This document shows positions 29,332 to 37,216 of a DNA stretch of 64,000 nt, piece by piece (the first letter of the stretch is position 1; each line of letters opens with the position of its first letter). Source of the DNA: Vreelandella zhanjiangensis DSM 21076 (GTDB taxonomy: Bacteria; Pseudomonadota; Gammaproteobacteria; Pseudomonadales; Halomonadaceae); assembly GCF_000377665.1 (NCBI RefSeq), contig NZ_KB898646.1, positions 806,001 to 870,000 of the forward strand, given 5' to 3'. A program made the translations under genes and the position numbers. The notes beneath the pieces were generated by a model. It worked only from the letters and a program-made list of their open reading frames with translations. It searched no databases and was not told the origin of the DNA.

Positions 29332-30455
29332 ATATTATGCCCCGCCTGGGAAATGGCGGGGTCCTCACTTGGTCCACTGCCTTCAGGCAGAGGAACCTCA
29401 TCGAGAAACTCAAGAGCGCGTACCGGCATGGCAAATTTGATATCGCGTTTATCCAATTCTTCGAGCAGGGAAAAGTTAATCGCTTGCTGGATATCCATAT
29501 ACACGTTGAAGTCCGCGCTCAACACGAAATAGACGACTTCAAATTTCAACGCGTAATCAGCAAACGCACTTAAATGCGCACGATCGAAGCGGGTCTGATT
29601 TATTGACTCGATTACTTGCTTGATCAGCGGCGGGACCTCACGCACCTTATCGATTGGCGTTCGAAACGAGATAGCCATACTGAAAACTACCCGCCGCTCA
29701 CGCATCCTGCTGTAATTATGCAGGGTTTGCTGGAGCAGTTTGGTATTCGAACAAATGATCTGCTCACCGCTCAAGCTACGGATACGCGTGGTTTTCAGGC
29801 CAATATATTCAATCGTTCCGGCAATATCATCGAAGACAATAAAGTTGCCCGTGGTAAACGGCTTATCAACCCCAATTGATGCAGAAGCGAACAAGTCACT
29901 CAGCAGTGCCTGCACGGCAAGAGCAATCGCTATTCCCCCAATCCCCAAGCTTGCTACAAACGCGGTAATGTTGATGCCCAGGTTGGCTAGAATCGACAAC
30001 AGCACAACGGCCCAAAGGATGATGCGAAACGTCAGCGCGACCATAGTCACAGTGAGCTGATTATCCTGGCCAGCCTTGTCACTGATGGTTTCTTCTTTCC
30101 ATAACGTAATAGCAGCGCCAACCCATAAACCGAACTGCAGCGCCAGCACCAAAAACCATAAATGGCTGACTCGATCTTCCCATTCCGGCCCCAAATCAAC
30201 GACGGCCAAGCCAATTTGTAAGGCCATCGCGGCAATAAGCAGGCGACTGGTATGCTTGAACACTTCGATACCATAATGGCTCAGGCGCCCTTTCCTGTGT
30301 GTTAACCAGCGGGTAAGGCGAGCAATAATTGAGCTCATCAGCATTCGCAGCGCAAAGTAGCTGACAATAGCGATGCCGATGACTAAGACGAAGTTCAAAA
30401 AGATAGGTTGAGATACCCACTCTTCCCATGAGCGCCACAAATTCCAATCAAACAT
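29328..30455 (-). CDS. MscS-family mechanosensitive ion channel
   Basis: A 375-residue inner-membrane channel. About four N-terminal helices are followed by the pore helix 'VASLGIGGIAIALAVQALLS' (about 166-185), rich in Gly and Ala as in MscS TM3, then the beta domain ('DKPFTTGNFIVFDDIAGTIE'). Such channels open under hypo-osmotic shock to release solutes, which suits a halophile. AGGAG precedes the ATG. It is a single gene just downstream of the polyketide operon's end. Confidence 0.93.
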   Translation of the reverse strand: MFDWNLWRSWEEWVSQPIFLNFVLVIGIAIVSYFALRMLMSSIIARLTRWLTHRKGRLSHYGIEVFKHTSRLLIAAMALQIGLAVVDLGPEWEDRVSHLWFLVLALQFGLWVGAAITLWKEETISDKAGQDNQLTVTMVALTFRIILWAVVLLSILANLGINITAFVASLGIGGIAIALAVQALLSDLFASASIGVDKPFTTGNFIVFDDIAGTIEYIGLKTTRIRSLSGEQIICSNTKLLQQTLHNYSRMRERRVVFSMAISFRTPIDKVREVPPLIKQVIESINQTRFDRAHLSAFADYALKFEVVYFVLSADFNVYMDIQQAINFSLLEELDKRDIKFAMPVRALEFLDEVPLPEGSGPSEDPAISQAGHNI

Positions 30456-30479
30456 GTATCACTCCTTTGTCTGAGGCTC

Positions 30480-31625
30480 TTATTGCATACGATTGGATTG
30501 GCCAACCCGCGTCCGATGTATCATTTCACGCGTTAGCCCCGGCCATAGCCGTGCGCAAACGAAGGCCGTCTTGCGTCCCAAGCGATGGGACAGCACACCG
30601 GCAAGCCGTTCGGCATCCCGTACTGGTTGGGTTAAATCGTTAAAGGCCAGGCGTTGGTATGTTCTTGAATCGCCACCAGAAGCGTGAATGTGGGCGGCAA
30701 GTAAAGCGGTGTGCAAGGCAATGGCAATTCCATCGCCTGCAAACGATGGGATCACCGCTGCCTGGTCCCCCAGCGAGAACAGGTTGGGCACTGCATCATC
30801 GGGTGAATGGATATACCCATAAGGAATCCCGGAGACAGCCAAGGGTTCACACCAGCAGGGCATTAACGTGGCGAGGCGCTGTTTCATATGGGATGAGGTA
30901 CGGCTAAGCCAGTCGAGTATTCCCAACCAACTACCGCCACAGGCTTTGTATATGTCCTGGCTGATTAAAAAACAGAGATTGACCCTATTTTTTTCTACCG
31001 GCTCCAGGCCAGCGTAACCGCCATTGAACAAATGAATTTCAACGGTGTTCCGCCATTGATCCTGATGCAATGCGCTGGGGCTAAAGTGCATCTTAAGGCC
31101 AATCATGTTATGGCGATGGGACGCTTTTACATTACGTTTCCAATGGCGCAGTTCATGCTTTCCACTGGCCAGAAACACCGTTTTTGCTGAAAACTCCATG
31201 CTGGCTGGCCTTACACTCGACTGGCTACTGGCAACCAATCTCCAGCCATCATCAGTGCGAGATAACTGCTTGACTGCCGTACCTAGCGCAACGTTTGCAC
31301 CCGCACGTTCAGCCTGCTCTAACAAAGCCGAATCCAGCAGGCGCCGTGAAAGGCTCCATGCAGTAAACGGTAAGTCGAAGATGAGCTCGCTTTCGCCATT
31401 ATAAAATCGCACATGACGAATAGGCTCAGCCCCTAACGCCGCTATATTCAACCCAAGCTCTTCTAGGTATTGGGCGGCTTCATAGCTGATAAATTCGCCG
31501 CAAACTTTATGATGCGGGCCCGGTTTGCGCTCCAGAAGGCGCACCGGCATGCCTTGCCTAGCTAATTTAATCGCCGCTGCCGACCCTGCGGGCCCGCCAC
31601 CTATGATTACCGTTTCATCGCTCAT
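30480..31625 (-). CDS. FAD-dependent oxidoreductase of the type III polyketide operon
   Basis: A 381-residue flavoprotein of the geranylgeranyl reductase/aromatic hydroxylase class. The Rossmann FAD motif 'VIIGGGPAGSAAAIKLARQG' (residues 6-25), 'ERKPGPHHKVCGEFIS' and the second FAD motif 'LFSLGDQAAVIPSFAGDGIA' (about 284-303) are present. Its start overlaps the methyltransferase stop (ATGA). In the known Streptomyces srsABC set, a flavin hydroxylase acts on the phenolic lipid made by the synthase and methylated by the methyltransferase; a similar tailoring role is likely. Exact reaction unknown. Confidence 0.85.
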   Translation of the reverse strand: MSDETVIIGGGPAGSAAAIKLARQGMPVRLLERKPGPHHKVCGEFISYEAAQYLEELGLNIAALGAEPIRHVRFYNGESELIFDLPFTAWSLSRRLLDSALLEQAERAGANVALGTAVKQLSRTDDGWRLVASSQSSVRPASMEFSAKTVFLASGKHELRHWKRNVKASHRHNMIGLKMHFSPSALHQDQWRNTVEIHLFNGGYAGLEPVEKNRVNLCFLISQDIYKACGGSWLGILDWLSRTSSHMKQRLATLMPCWCEPLAVSGIPYGYIHSPDDAVPNLFSLGDQAAVIPSFAGDGIAIALHTALLAAHIHASGGDSRTYQRLAFNDLTQPVRDAERLAGVLSHRLGRKTAFVCARLWPGLTREMIHRTRVGQSNRMQ

Positions 31626-32341
31626 TGGATCGGTGCTTCCTTGTTACAGGAGACGCACAAGCGGAAAGGAAAAAACCACTGAACTTGCACATTCCCATCA
31701 AGCCCCGCTTCATCAATTAGGCGCCGCCAATCGACCACCGTTAAAGCACGTGCCACTGACACAGCGGCGTCATTTCGGATTAATCGATTACGGCTGAAGA
31801 GCGCGGTGGCCGCTTTGATAAAATAATAGGGAATGGGATGCCGATGCAGATCGTTAATAAACCACCCTTTACTCGCGTGGCCGTCCATCCAGCGCAGAAA
31901 ATCCACGATTTGGCTATCGCTAAGGTGATGAGTAAATAATGAAGATATAACGAGATCGATGGGCTCATCGGGTTCGAAAGCAAACACATTTGCAGTTTCA
32001 TAACGTATAGCAGGAGGCTGCAACCAGGATTCAGCGGACTTTTTTGACCATGGATTCAGGTCAACACCGACCATACGGTAACCGGAATTCGGCGTAACAC
32101 GAGCAGGCCACTGCTGGGCAATCTGGCGCAGCATGTCCCCACCGCCACTGGCCACATCTAGCACAAAAAGACGTTTATGGTTTTCTACCCAAGGGCGAAG
32201 CCATTGCAGGGTGGGACGATAGGCCAGCGTGAGATGATTGATACGCTCAAGGCCTTCAAGGCAATCATGAAATTCTTCAAACGAGATATCGGCATCATCC
32301 ATGAGTTCCTTCTCATCGCTGCGTTGACTGAAATCCGGCAT
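31622..32341 (-). CDS. SAM-dependent methyltransferase of the type III polyketide operon
   Basis: A 239-residue class I methyltransferase. Motif I is 'VLDVASGGGDMLRQIAQQW' (about residues 62-80) and 'DLVISSLFTHHLSD' follows as motif II/post I region. The frame opens at 32398 inside the synthase gene, but ATG 32341 has AGGGAT before it and lies 13 bases after the synthase stop. It probably O- or C-methylates the phenolic or pyrone product of the upstream synthase. Confidence 0.85.
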   Translation of the reverse strand: MPDFSQRSDEKELMDDADISFEEFHDCLEGLERINHLTLAYRPTLQWLRPWVENHKRLFVLDVASGGGDMLRQIAQQWPARVTPNSGYRMVGVDLNPWSKKSAESWLQPPAIRYETANVFAFEPDEPIDLVISSLFTHHLSDSQIVDFLRWMDGHASKGWFINDLHRHPIPYYFIKAATALFSRNRLIRNDAAVSVARALTVVDWRRLIDEAGLDGNVQVQWFFPFRLCVSCNKEAPIQ

Positions 32342-32354
32342 AGCTTCTTTATCC

Positions 32355-33401
32355 CTAAAGAACGAATCGCATACTTTCAACCGTAAGGCCAGGGCCAAAC
32401 GCCATTGCCAAGCCGGGCCCTGATTTTCTTGGGTTATTCAACATCTCCTGAAGCACGAACATGATAGTGGCCGAGGACATATTGCCGAACTTCCTAAGCA
32501 CCTCTCGCGACTCTATAAGCGCTCGCTCTTCAAGCTCTGCGCCTGCCCTTACGGCATCCAGCACTGTACGCCCACCGGGGTGAATGGCCCAGAGCGCAAT
32601 ATCACTGTGCGTAGCGCCGTCCAGCAGCGTATTCATTACAAGCGGAAGGTTGTTGGCGATGGCACCCGGCACCTTGCCGGATAAGTGCATATCAAAACCT
32701 TGGTCGCCGATATGCCAGGTAATTAACGCTTCGGTTTCTGGCAGCACATCCGAGTTAAAACTTTGTATTTCAAGGCCAACTGGATTTGCCGACACGATAC
32801 TTGCCGCACAGCCGTCAGAAAAAATAGCGAACGATAAAATCTCTTCGAGCGTTCCCGCAGGCTTGAGATGCAACGTGCAGAGTTCAAGGTTGAGCATCAG
32901 CACCTTGGCATGTGGCTCCGAGCGAACAATATGCCGAGCCAGCTTGAGCGCGTTGATCGCGGCGTAACAGCCCATAAAGCCAACGGTGGTGCGTTCAATA
33001 CCCGCAGGCAATCCGTAATGTTTGATCAATTGATAATCCAACCCCGGCGCATAGAAACCAGTGCAGGTTGTGGTAATTAAATGAGTGGTGCCGGTTAGAT
33101 CAAGCTGGTCTAGGGTTCGCTTTGCCAAAATGAAAGCGAAGCGTTCATAAAATTTCATGCGTGCCTGAGTGCTGGGAAAAGCCTCATTTTGATAAAAACC
33201 TGCCGTATCCAGCTTATCGTCATCTTCATGAGGCTGAAGAAACGAATACCTATGCTCTATCTGTGAGCGCTCAGCCATCCGCTGGAACACTTTGACTGAA
33301 CGCGTATCCGGCAAAAGCCGCGGGGCGTAATCGATAAACTTGCTATGTATATCAAAGTCTGGGACAGCACAGGCAATGCTATTGATATAGGTCGGATTCA
33401 T
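32355..33401 (-). CDS. Type III polyketide synthase (chalcone synthase-like)
   Basis: A 348-residue homodimeric ketosynthase. The catalytic triad is intact: Cys113 in 'TTTCTGFYAPGLDY', His274 in 'LWAIHPGGRTV' and Asn307 in 'RKFGNMSSATIMFVL'. The C-terminal loop is 'AFGPGLTVE' where plant enzymes have GFGPG. Bacterial relatives make alkylresorcinols, alkylpyrones or phloroglucinols from fatty acyl starters and malonyl-CoA. GAGGAG lies 9 bases before the ATG. First gene of a three-gene operon with methyltransferase and flavoprotein. Confidence 0.93.
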   Translation of the reverse strand: MNPTYINSIACAVPDFDIHSKFIDYAPRLLPDTRSVKVFQRMAERSQIEHRYSFLQPHEDDDKLDTAGFYQNEAFPSTQARMKFYERFAFILAKRTLDQLDLTGTTHLITTTCTGFYAPGLDYQLIKHYGLPAGIERTTVGFMGCYAAINALKLARHIVRSEPHAKVLMLNLELCTLHLKPAGTLEEILSFAIFSDGCAASIVSANPVGLEIQSFNSDVLPETEALITWHIGDQGFDMHLSGKVPGAIANNLPLVMNTLLDGATHSDIALWAIHPGGRTVLDAVRAGAELEERALIESREVLRKFGNMSSATIMFVLQEMLNNPRKSGPGLAMAFGPGLTVESMRFVL

Positions 33402-33735
33402 TTTTTCTAGCTCCTCACTACCTAGTACTGCTTGAATTTAGGTAAATAAGTTCTATTGATCACTGCGACTATTTTTTGAAGAAATGTAGAAACAAGCGCT
33501 CAAAAACTATGCGCGGCTCGACAAAGAAGCCGAGCTTTTAGCTAAAAAAAGAGCTTTTAGAAAACCTAGTTAAAGATGGCTGGTATTGAAACACTCAGTG
33601 GTGTTACGCAGCTCTCCAGGCTGCTTAATTAATAAAAGTGATCTATTAATACGTCGTGCTAAGCCAGCGCTGGCATACAAGACTGCTCTTGATGCTTGAT
33701 AGTAAATAATAAAAATGAGTGCAAGGAGTGACTCT
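33402..33735. other. Intergenic region upstream of the polyketide operon
   Basis: 334 bases, AT-rich, between the divergent polyketide operon and the small ORF at 33736. It should contain the operon promoter; a short 5-bp hairpin GCTCG/CGAGC near 33525-33543 followed by TTTT is present. I see no gene. Confidence 0.45.
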
Positions 33736-33882
33736 ATGTATGCTCCTATTAATCAAGTAGCTATTTACTGGCGCTTCTCACTGCGCCAGACGATGATCGA
33801 GCATTCTCAGACACATTCTGGGCACAATAAAAGACCGGTGCATTCTATAGAGGAGGTATTGGGAAAGAAGCGCAGGGCCTAG
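33736..33882 (+). CDS. Small hypothetical ORF, 48 residues
   Basis: A short open frame starting 'MYAPINQVAIYWRFSLRQTM' and ending 'VLGKKRRA'. AAGGAG lies 7 bases before the ATG and a strong terminator begins 9 bases after the stop, which is the layout of a real single-gene unit. The product is basic. No family recognised; it could also be a small RNA with an incidental frame. Confidence 0.5.
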   Translation: MYAPINQVAIYWRFSLRQTMIEHSQTHSGHNKRPVHSIEEVLGKKRRA

Positions 33883-33887
33883 AAACG

Positions 33888-33918
33888 AAAAAAGCCCCTG
33901 ATAAACCAGGGGCTTTTC
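33888..33918 (+). terminator. Rho-independent terminator
   Basis: A stem AAAGCCCCTG/CAGGGGCTTT with a 6-base loop (33891-33900 with 33907-33916) and flanking A and T runs. Confidence 0.85.
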
Positions 33919-34068
33919 GAGATAAGTGGCTGATGAGCAGTCTGACAACGGTGTTTTAAATTCAACAACTTATAATGTAGTTATATTTTCACCCAACATC
34001 CCACCCAGCATAAATATTGGTGCTTGTGTGCGCTTCGATGCGACGCTATGCACGTCTTTTTGGTGATG

Positions 34069-34380
34069 TTAGCTTGCTGGCGCTTGATGAGTAAGATCGT
34101 GAAAGTTAACGCCTGTGGCTTTAATCACCGCGGTCATAGTTCGTAGTGTTGGGTTGCCCTTGGGGGATAATGCGCGGTAAAGGCTTTCGCGTGATACCTT
34201 GGCACGTTCTGCTACCAGCGCCATGCCGCCTTGAGCTTCAACGACATGACGTAGCGCCATTAGGAAGGCTGACTCCCCCCCCTCTTCGTCCAGCTCATCA
34301 AACGCTGTTCGCAGGTAGTCCAGAGCCATACCGGGGTCAGTGCGCAGCATCTCAATAACGGCTTCATCATGACTTTTCAT
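34069..34380 (-). CDS. HTH-type antitoxin of a RelE/HigB-like module
   Basis: A 103-residue antitoxin with a C-terminal Xre-like helix-turn-helix ('GGMALVAERAKVSRESLYRA', about 50-69, then 'LSPKGNPTLRTMTAVIKATG'). It binds the toxin and represses the operon. The frame opens at 34458, but ATG 34380 gives the usual family start 'MKSHDEAVIEMLRTDP' and overlaps the toxin's end by 14 bases. The toxin-first order is typical of HigBA-like modules, often phage derived. A phage-gene graveyard lies just beside it. Confidence 0.87.
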   Translation of the reverse strand: MKSHDEAVIEMLRTDPGMALDYLRTAFDELDEEGGESAFLMALRHVVEAQGGMALVAERAKVSRESLYRALSPKGNPTLRTMTAVIKATGVNFHDLTHQAPAS

Positions 34381-34708
34381 GACGTGCTCTCCTTTTGTGG
34401 TCGGCCAAAAACGCTTTTGCCTGTTCGATATCAGACTGCTGGCGCTGTTTGGTACCACCTATTAATAACATTACCAAGCGCGCCCCTACCTTGGCGTAGT
34501 AAACGCGGTAGCCAGGGCCATAGGTAATGCGTAGCTCCCATACTCCATCACCTACTGTCTTGGTGTCGCCTGCATTACCCGCTGCCAGCCGGTTAAGGCG
34601 TGTTAGTACCCGCATAGTGGCTTGACGATCTTTAGCCTTCGTAGCATCCAGCCAGGCTTGAAAAGGGTCATAGCCATCAGCGGTAAGGTAGTGGGTAAGT
34701 TCAGTCAT
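34367..34708 (-). CDS. RelE/HigB-like (phage Gp49-type) toxin
   Basis: A 113-residue basic toxin of the RelE/ParE superfamily. Characteristic parts are 'DPFQAWLDATKAKDRQATM' (about 14-32), 'GVWELRITYGPGYRVYYAK' (about 55-73) and 'LLIGGTKQRQQSDIEQAKAF' (about 81-100). Members cut mRNA at the ribosome. The promoter region carries a perfect 10-bp inverted repeat just before the start, the likely binding site of the toxin-antitoxin complex. Confidence 0.9.
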   Translation of the reverse strand: MTELTHYLTADGYDPFQAWLDATKAKDRQATMRVLTRLNRLAAGNAGDTKTVGDGVWELRITYGPGYRVYYAKVGARLVMLLIGGTKQRQQSDIEQAKAFLADHKRRARHEKS

Positions 34709-34714
34709 ATGGCC

Positions 34715-34736
34715 ATTGTAGCTTAAAAGCTACAAT
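34715..34736. promoter_or_regulatory. Operator of the toxin-antitoxin module
   Basis: Perfect inverted repeat ATTGTAGCTT-AA-AAGCTACAAT, ending 7 bases before the toxin ATG. Position and symmetry fit autoregulation by the HTH antitoxin. Confidence 0.7.
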
Positions 34737-34836
34737 CTGGAAAAGATTGTGTGACTTTAAGCGATTGAAAAAAACTCAAACGACAATTGCCTTTTTATTA
34801 ACGAATCCTTAGTCGCTGATTTTTCAATTTCGCGGG

Positions 34837-35152
34837 TATGAAAATAAAGCGGTGGGAACGGTGTCCGGTTTTATTGAACCAGAACACTGCTGCCTGCCGA
34901 TATAAACGGAAACAAGAACGCAGTGCAGGCATTTGGCTCATCCACCAGCTATGGCAAGACCAATACCAAAGCGAGCATCAAGCTAGTGACACCCTTATCA
35001 GGCGGGACAGATCCAACGACTGATTAGCCAATGCCCCACGACAACCCAGGAATGGTTCAGCGGTAAGTACGGTTCAGCCCTGCAAGTCCCCCACTCTGAC
35101 TTCGACAAGCTACGCGCCTCACTTTCTAAGCGATCTGTTAAGTAACCCACGC
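34837..35152 (+). pseudogene. Fragments of decayed phage genes
   Basis: No intact gene. Three short in-frame pieces in different frames look like protein tails: 'TVSGFIEPEH' near 34860, 'SSTSYGKTNTKASIKLVTPL' near 34938-34998 ending at TAG, and 'TTQEWFSGKYGSAL' through 'DFDKLRASLSKR' ending at TAA 35142-35144. The last resembles small phage proteins next to recombination genes. The region is best read as deletion-ridden prophage remnant. Confidence 0.5.
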
Positions 35153-35178
35153 GCTACCAATTATGACAGGAGGCTTCC

Positions 35179-35730
35179 ATGCAAGTGCTTACTATGGAGC
35201 AAGGCACCCCAGAGTGGCTGACGGCGCGGCTAGGTCCTGTCACCAAGTCTGAGCTCAAGGTCTTGCTGGTGAAGGGTAAAGGCCCTGGTGGGTTGAGTGC
35301 CGGGGCGAATTACCGGGGAACAGGCCGAGCCGTTTCAAGGCAACGCCCATACCCGCCGTTGGCATACGCTGGAAGGCGTTGCCGTCCGCTCTACTGCGAT
35401 ACCACTGGCGAACCTAAACCATACGAAGTGGGCATCATCCTAAACCACAACGTGGGTTACTCGCCTGACAGCTTGGTAGGCATTAACGGTCTGCTGGAAA
35501 TCAAAACCAAACTGCCAAAGTTCCAAATCGAGGTGCTGTTGAAGGGAAAAATACCCGAGGAGTACATACCTCAATGCCAGGGTGGCCTATGGGTCAGCGA
35601 GCGGGAATGGCTCGACTTTGTGAGCTTTTGGCCTGGCATGCCGCTGTTTATCCAACGCGCTTATCGCGACGAGGTCATGATACGTACCATTGTCGATAGG
35701 GTTGAGGCGTTCCATGAAGAAATGGAATAG
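35179..35730 (+). pseudogene. YqaJ/lambda-exonuclease-type phage recombinase, decayed
   Basis: The frame encodes 183 residues whose ends match YqaJ-type recombinases: 'MEQGTPEWLTARLG' at the start, 'VGYSPDSLVGINGLLEIKTK' (about 94-113, containing the acidic and Lys active-site pattern) and 'PQCQGGLWVSEREWLDFVSF'. The middle does not match, but another frame from about 35315 to 35390 reads 'GEQAEPFQGNAHTRRWHTLE', the missing family segment. So two compensating frameshifts, with a small deletion, have occurred. An intact enzyme would be longer than 200 residues. AGGAGG precedes the ATG. Confidence 0.7.
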
Positions 35731-35803
35731 CGTATTAGCCAAGTGATGGAGGCGTGATTCGACATTCCCATAAATACACCAATCAATTATTTACTATATA
35801 GAC

Positions 35804-35834
35804 GCCAGGGAACCCACCCTGGTGTTTTATTTTT
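35804..35834 (+). terminator. Rho-independent terminator
   Basis: Stem CCAGGG/CCCTGG (extendable by GC pairs) followed by TGTTTTATTTTTTT, about 75 bases after the phage pseudogene. Confidence 0.75.
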
Positions 35835-35962
35835 TTGGATGCAATCATGACGCCCAGCAAGCTCAAAGTGAGTTAAGTGACTGATATCTAAAATGTCATA
35901 ACACTGGTAACTAAAACCAGCATAATCACCATGGTAAAAATCGCCAAAGGCCGGATAAGCGT

Positions 35963-37012
35963 TCAAGTGCTTCCCCGCACCTTGAGTTCATAGCCAATAT
36001 CCAACCTCGGGGCTAGTGGTTGCTGGCCTTCAAGTCTTGAAAGCATCAACTTGGCTGCCTCGACACCCATTTCGTATCGCGGCACGGTAATGGTCGAAAG
36101 CCGTGGGGAAAGGTGCTCACCTAGCGATAGCCCGAGGTAACCGCCAATCGCAATTTCTTCAGGCACACAAATGCCTTGTCGATTAGCTTCCATTAGCGCC
36201 CCGGCAGCAAGATTATCGTTAGCAAAATGTAATGCCTCTAAATCAGGACGAGTTTTCAGTGCCTCTAAGAACAAGAGGCGCCCTGCTTCGTAGGATGATG
36301 GCTCCTCGCGACGAAATAGCAGATCGAATTCAACTCCCGCTGTCTTCAGTGTCTCCCGGTGACCCTCGAAACGTTGCATGGCCCGATAATCTCGGCTCAT
36401 ACCGGTACCGAGATAGGCGATACGCTTGAAGCCTCGGTCCAGTAGGTGTTGTGCCATACAGGCACCTGCTGCATGGTTATCAACACCGACATTCATATCA
36501 ATGCACTCATCGCCAAGCTCCATGATTTCGACCACAGGACGACCCCAGTTTTTGAGCCGTAGTGAAGTACGCTCGTGATGGCGAAGCCCCGTCAGGATAA
36601 CCCCAGAAGGCGAGTAGCCCAGTAATGATTCAATGAGACTAGCCTCTCGATCCAAATCGAAGTCGGTTGACCCCAGCAGCACTTGATACCCAGCCTGCTC
36701 AAGGGTCTGCTGAATGCCATGAATCACCTCAATAAAGGTCAAAATAGACAACGATGGCACCACAACCGGAATCATACGCATTCCTGCCGAAGCGAGACCA
36801 CCTGCAACTAGATTAGGCACATAGCCGAGCTTAGCTACAGCCTGATCTATACGCTCTCGAAGTTTGGCCGACACACTTTCTGGCGTATTGAGTGCACGAG
36901 ACACGGTAATCGGAGCCACACCGGCCTCGGAAGCCACATCTTGTATCGTTACGCTATCGGTTCCTCGGTGACGACGACGTGATCGCGTTGTAGGGGTCTG
37001 TTTCAACATCAT
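35963..37012 (-). CDS. LacI-family transcription repressor
   Basis: A 349-residue regulator with an N-terminal LacI helix-turn-helix ('TIQDVASEAGVAPITVSRAL', about 22-41) and hinge, then a periplasmic-binding-protein-like ligand domain ('DNHAAGACMAQHLLDRGFKR'). It resembles GntR-type regulators of sugar-acid catabolism. It is divergent from the TRAP/RuBisCO-like cluster and a perfect palindromic operator lies between them, so it very likely controls that cluster. AAGGAG runs straight into ATG-ATG-TTG, so the true start may be the second ATG or the TTG. Confidence 0.9.
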   Translation of the reverse strand: MMLKQTPTTRSRRRHRGTDSVTIQDVASEAGVAPITVSRALNTPESVSAKLRERIDQAVAKLGYVPNLVAGGLASAGMRMIPVVVPSLSILTFIEVIHGIQQTLEQAGYQVLLGSTDFDLDREASLIESLLGYSPSGVILTGLRHHERTSLRLKNWGRPVVEIMELGDECIDMNVGVDNHAAGACMAQHLLDRGFKRIAYLGTGMSRDYRAMQRFEGHRETLKTAGVEFDLLFRREEPSSYEAGRLLFLEALKTRPDLEALHFANDNLAAGALMEANRQGICVPEEIAIGGYLGLSLGEHLSPRLSTITVPRYEMGVEAAKLMLSRLEGQQPLAPRLDIGYELKVRGST

Positions 37013-37065
37013 CTCCTTAAGTAAAAGCCTTCCTATATTCTTATTCTAAAGGATAGCAAGCGAAA

Positions 37066-37079
37066 TGGTAGCGCTACCA
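37066..37079. promoter_or_regulatory. LacI-type operator palindrome
   Basis: Perfect 14-bp palindrome TGGTAGCGCTACCA with the central CG typical of LacI-family sites. It is located 54 bases upstream of the repressor gene and 138 bases before the TRAP binding-protein gene. Probable binding site of the divergent repressor. Confidence 0.75.
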
Positions 37080-37216
37080 AAAAAACGTGCTAGCTTTTAA
37101 AAAGTGGCCTCGCTCCACGCAGATTCATCTCAATGACATAGCTAACACCATTGGAGGCTCAATAACTGAGTCAACGCTAACTCCACTCATACTGAACTTC
37201 CGGAGGCGTATACAAA

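Noticed and set aside
34838..35023. A 61-codon frame between the toxin module and the recombinase remnant
   Set aside because: No ribosome-binding site and no sensible composition; better phage-like fragments are visible in the other two frames of the same stretch.
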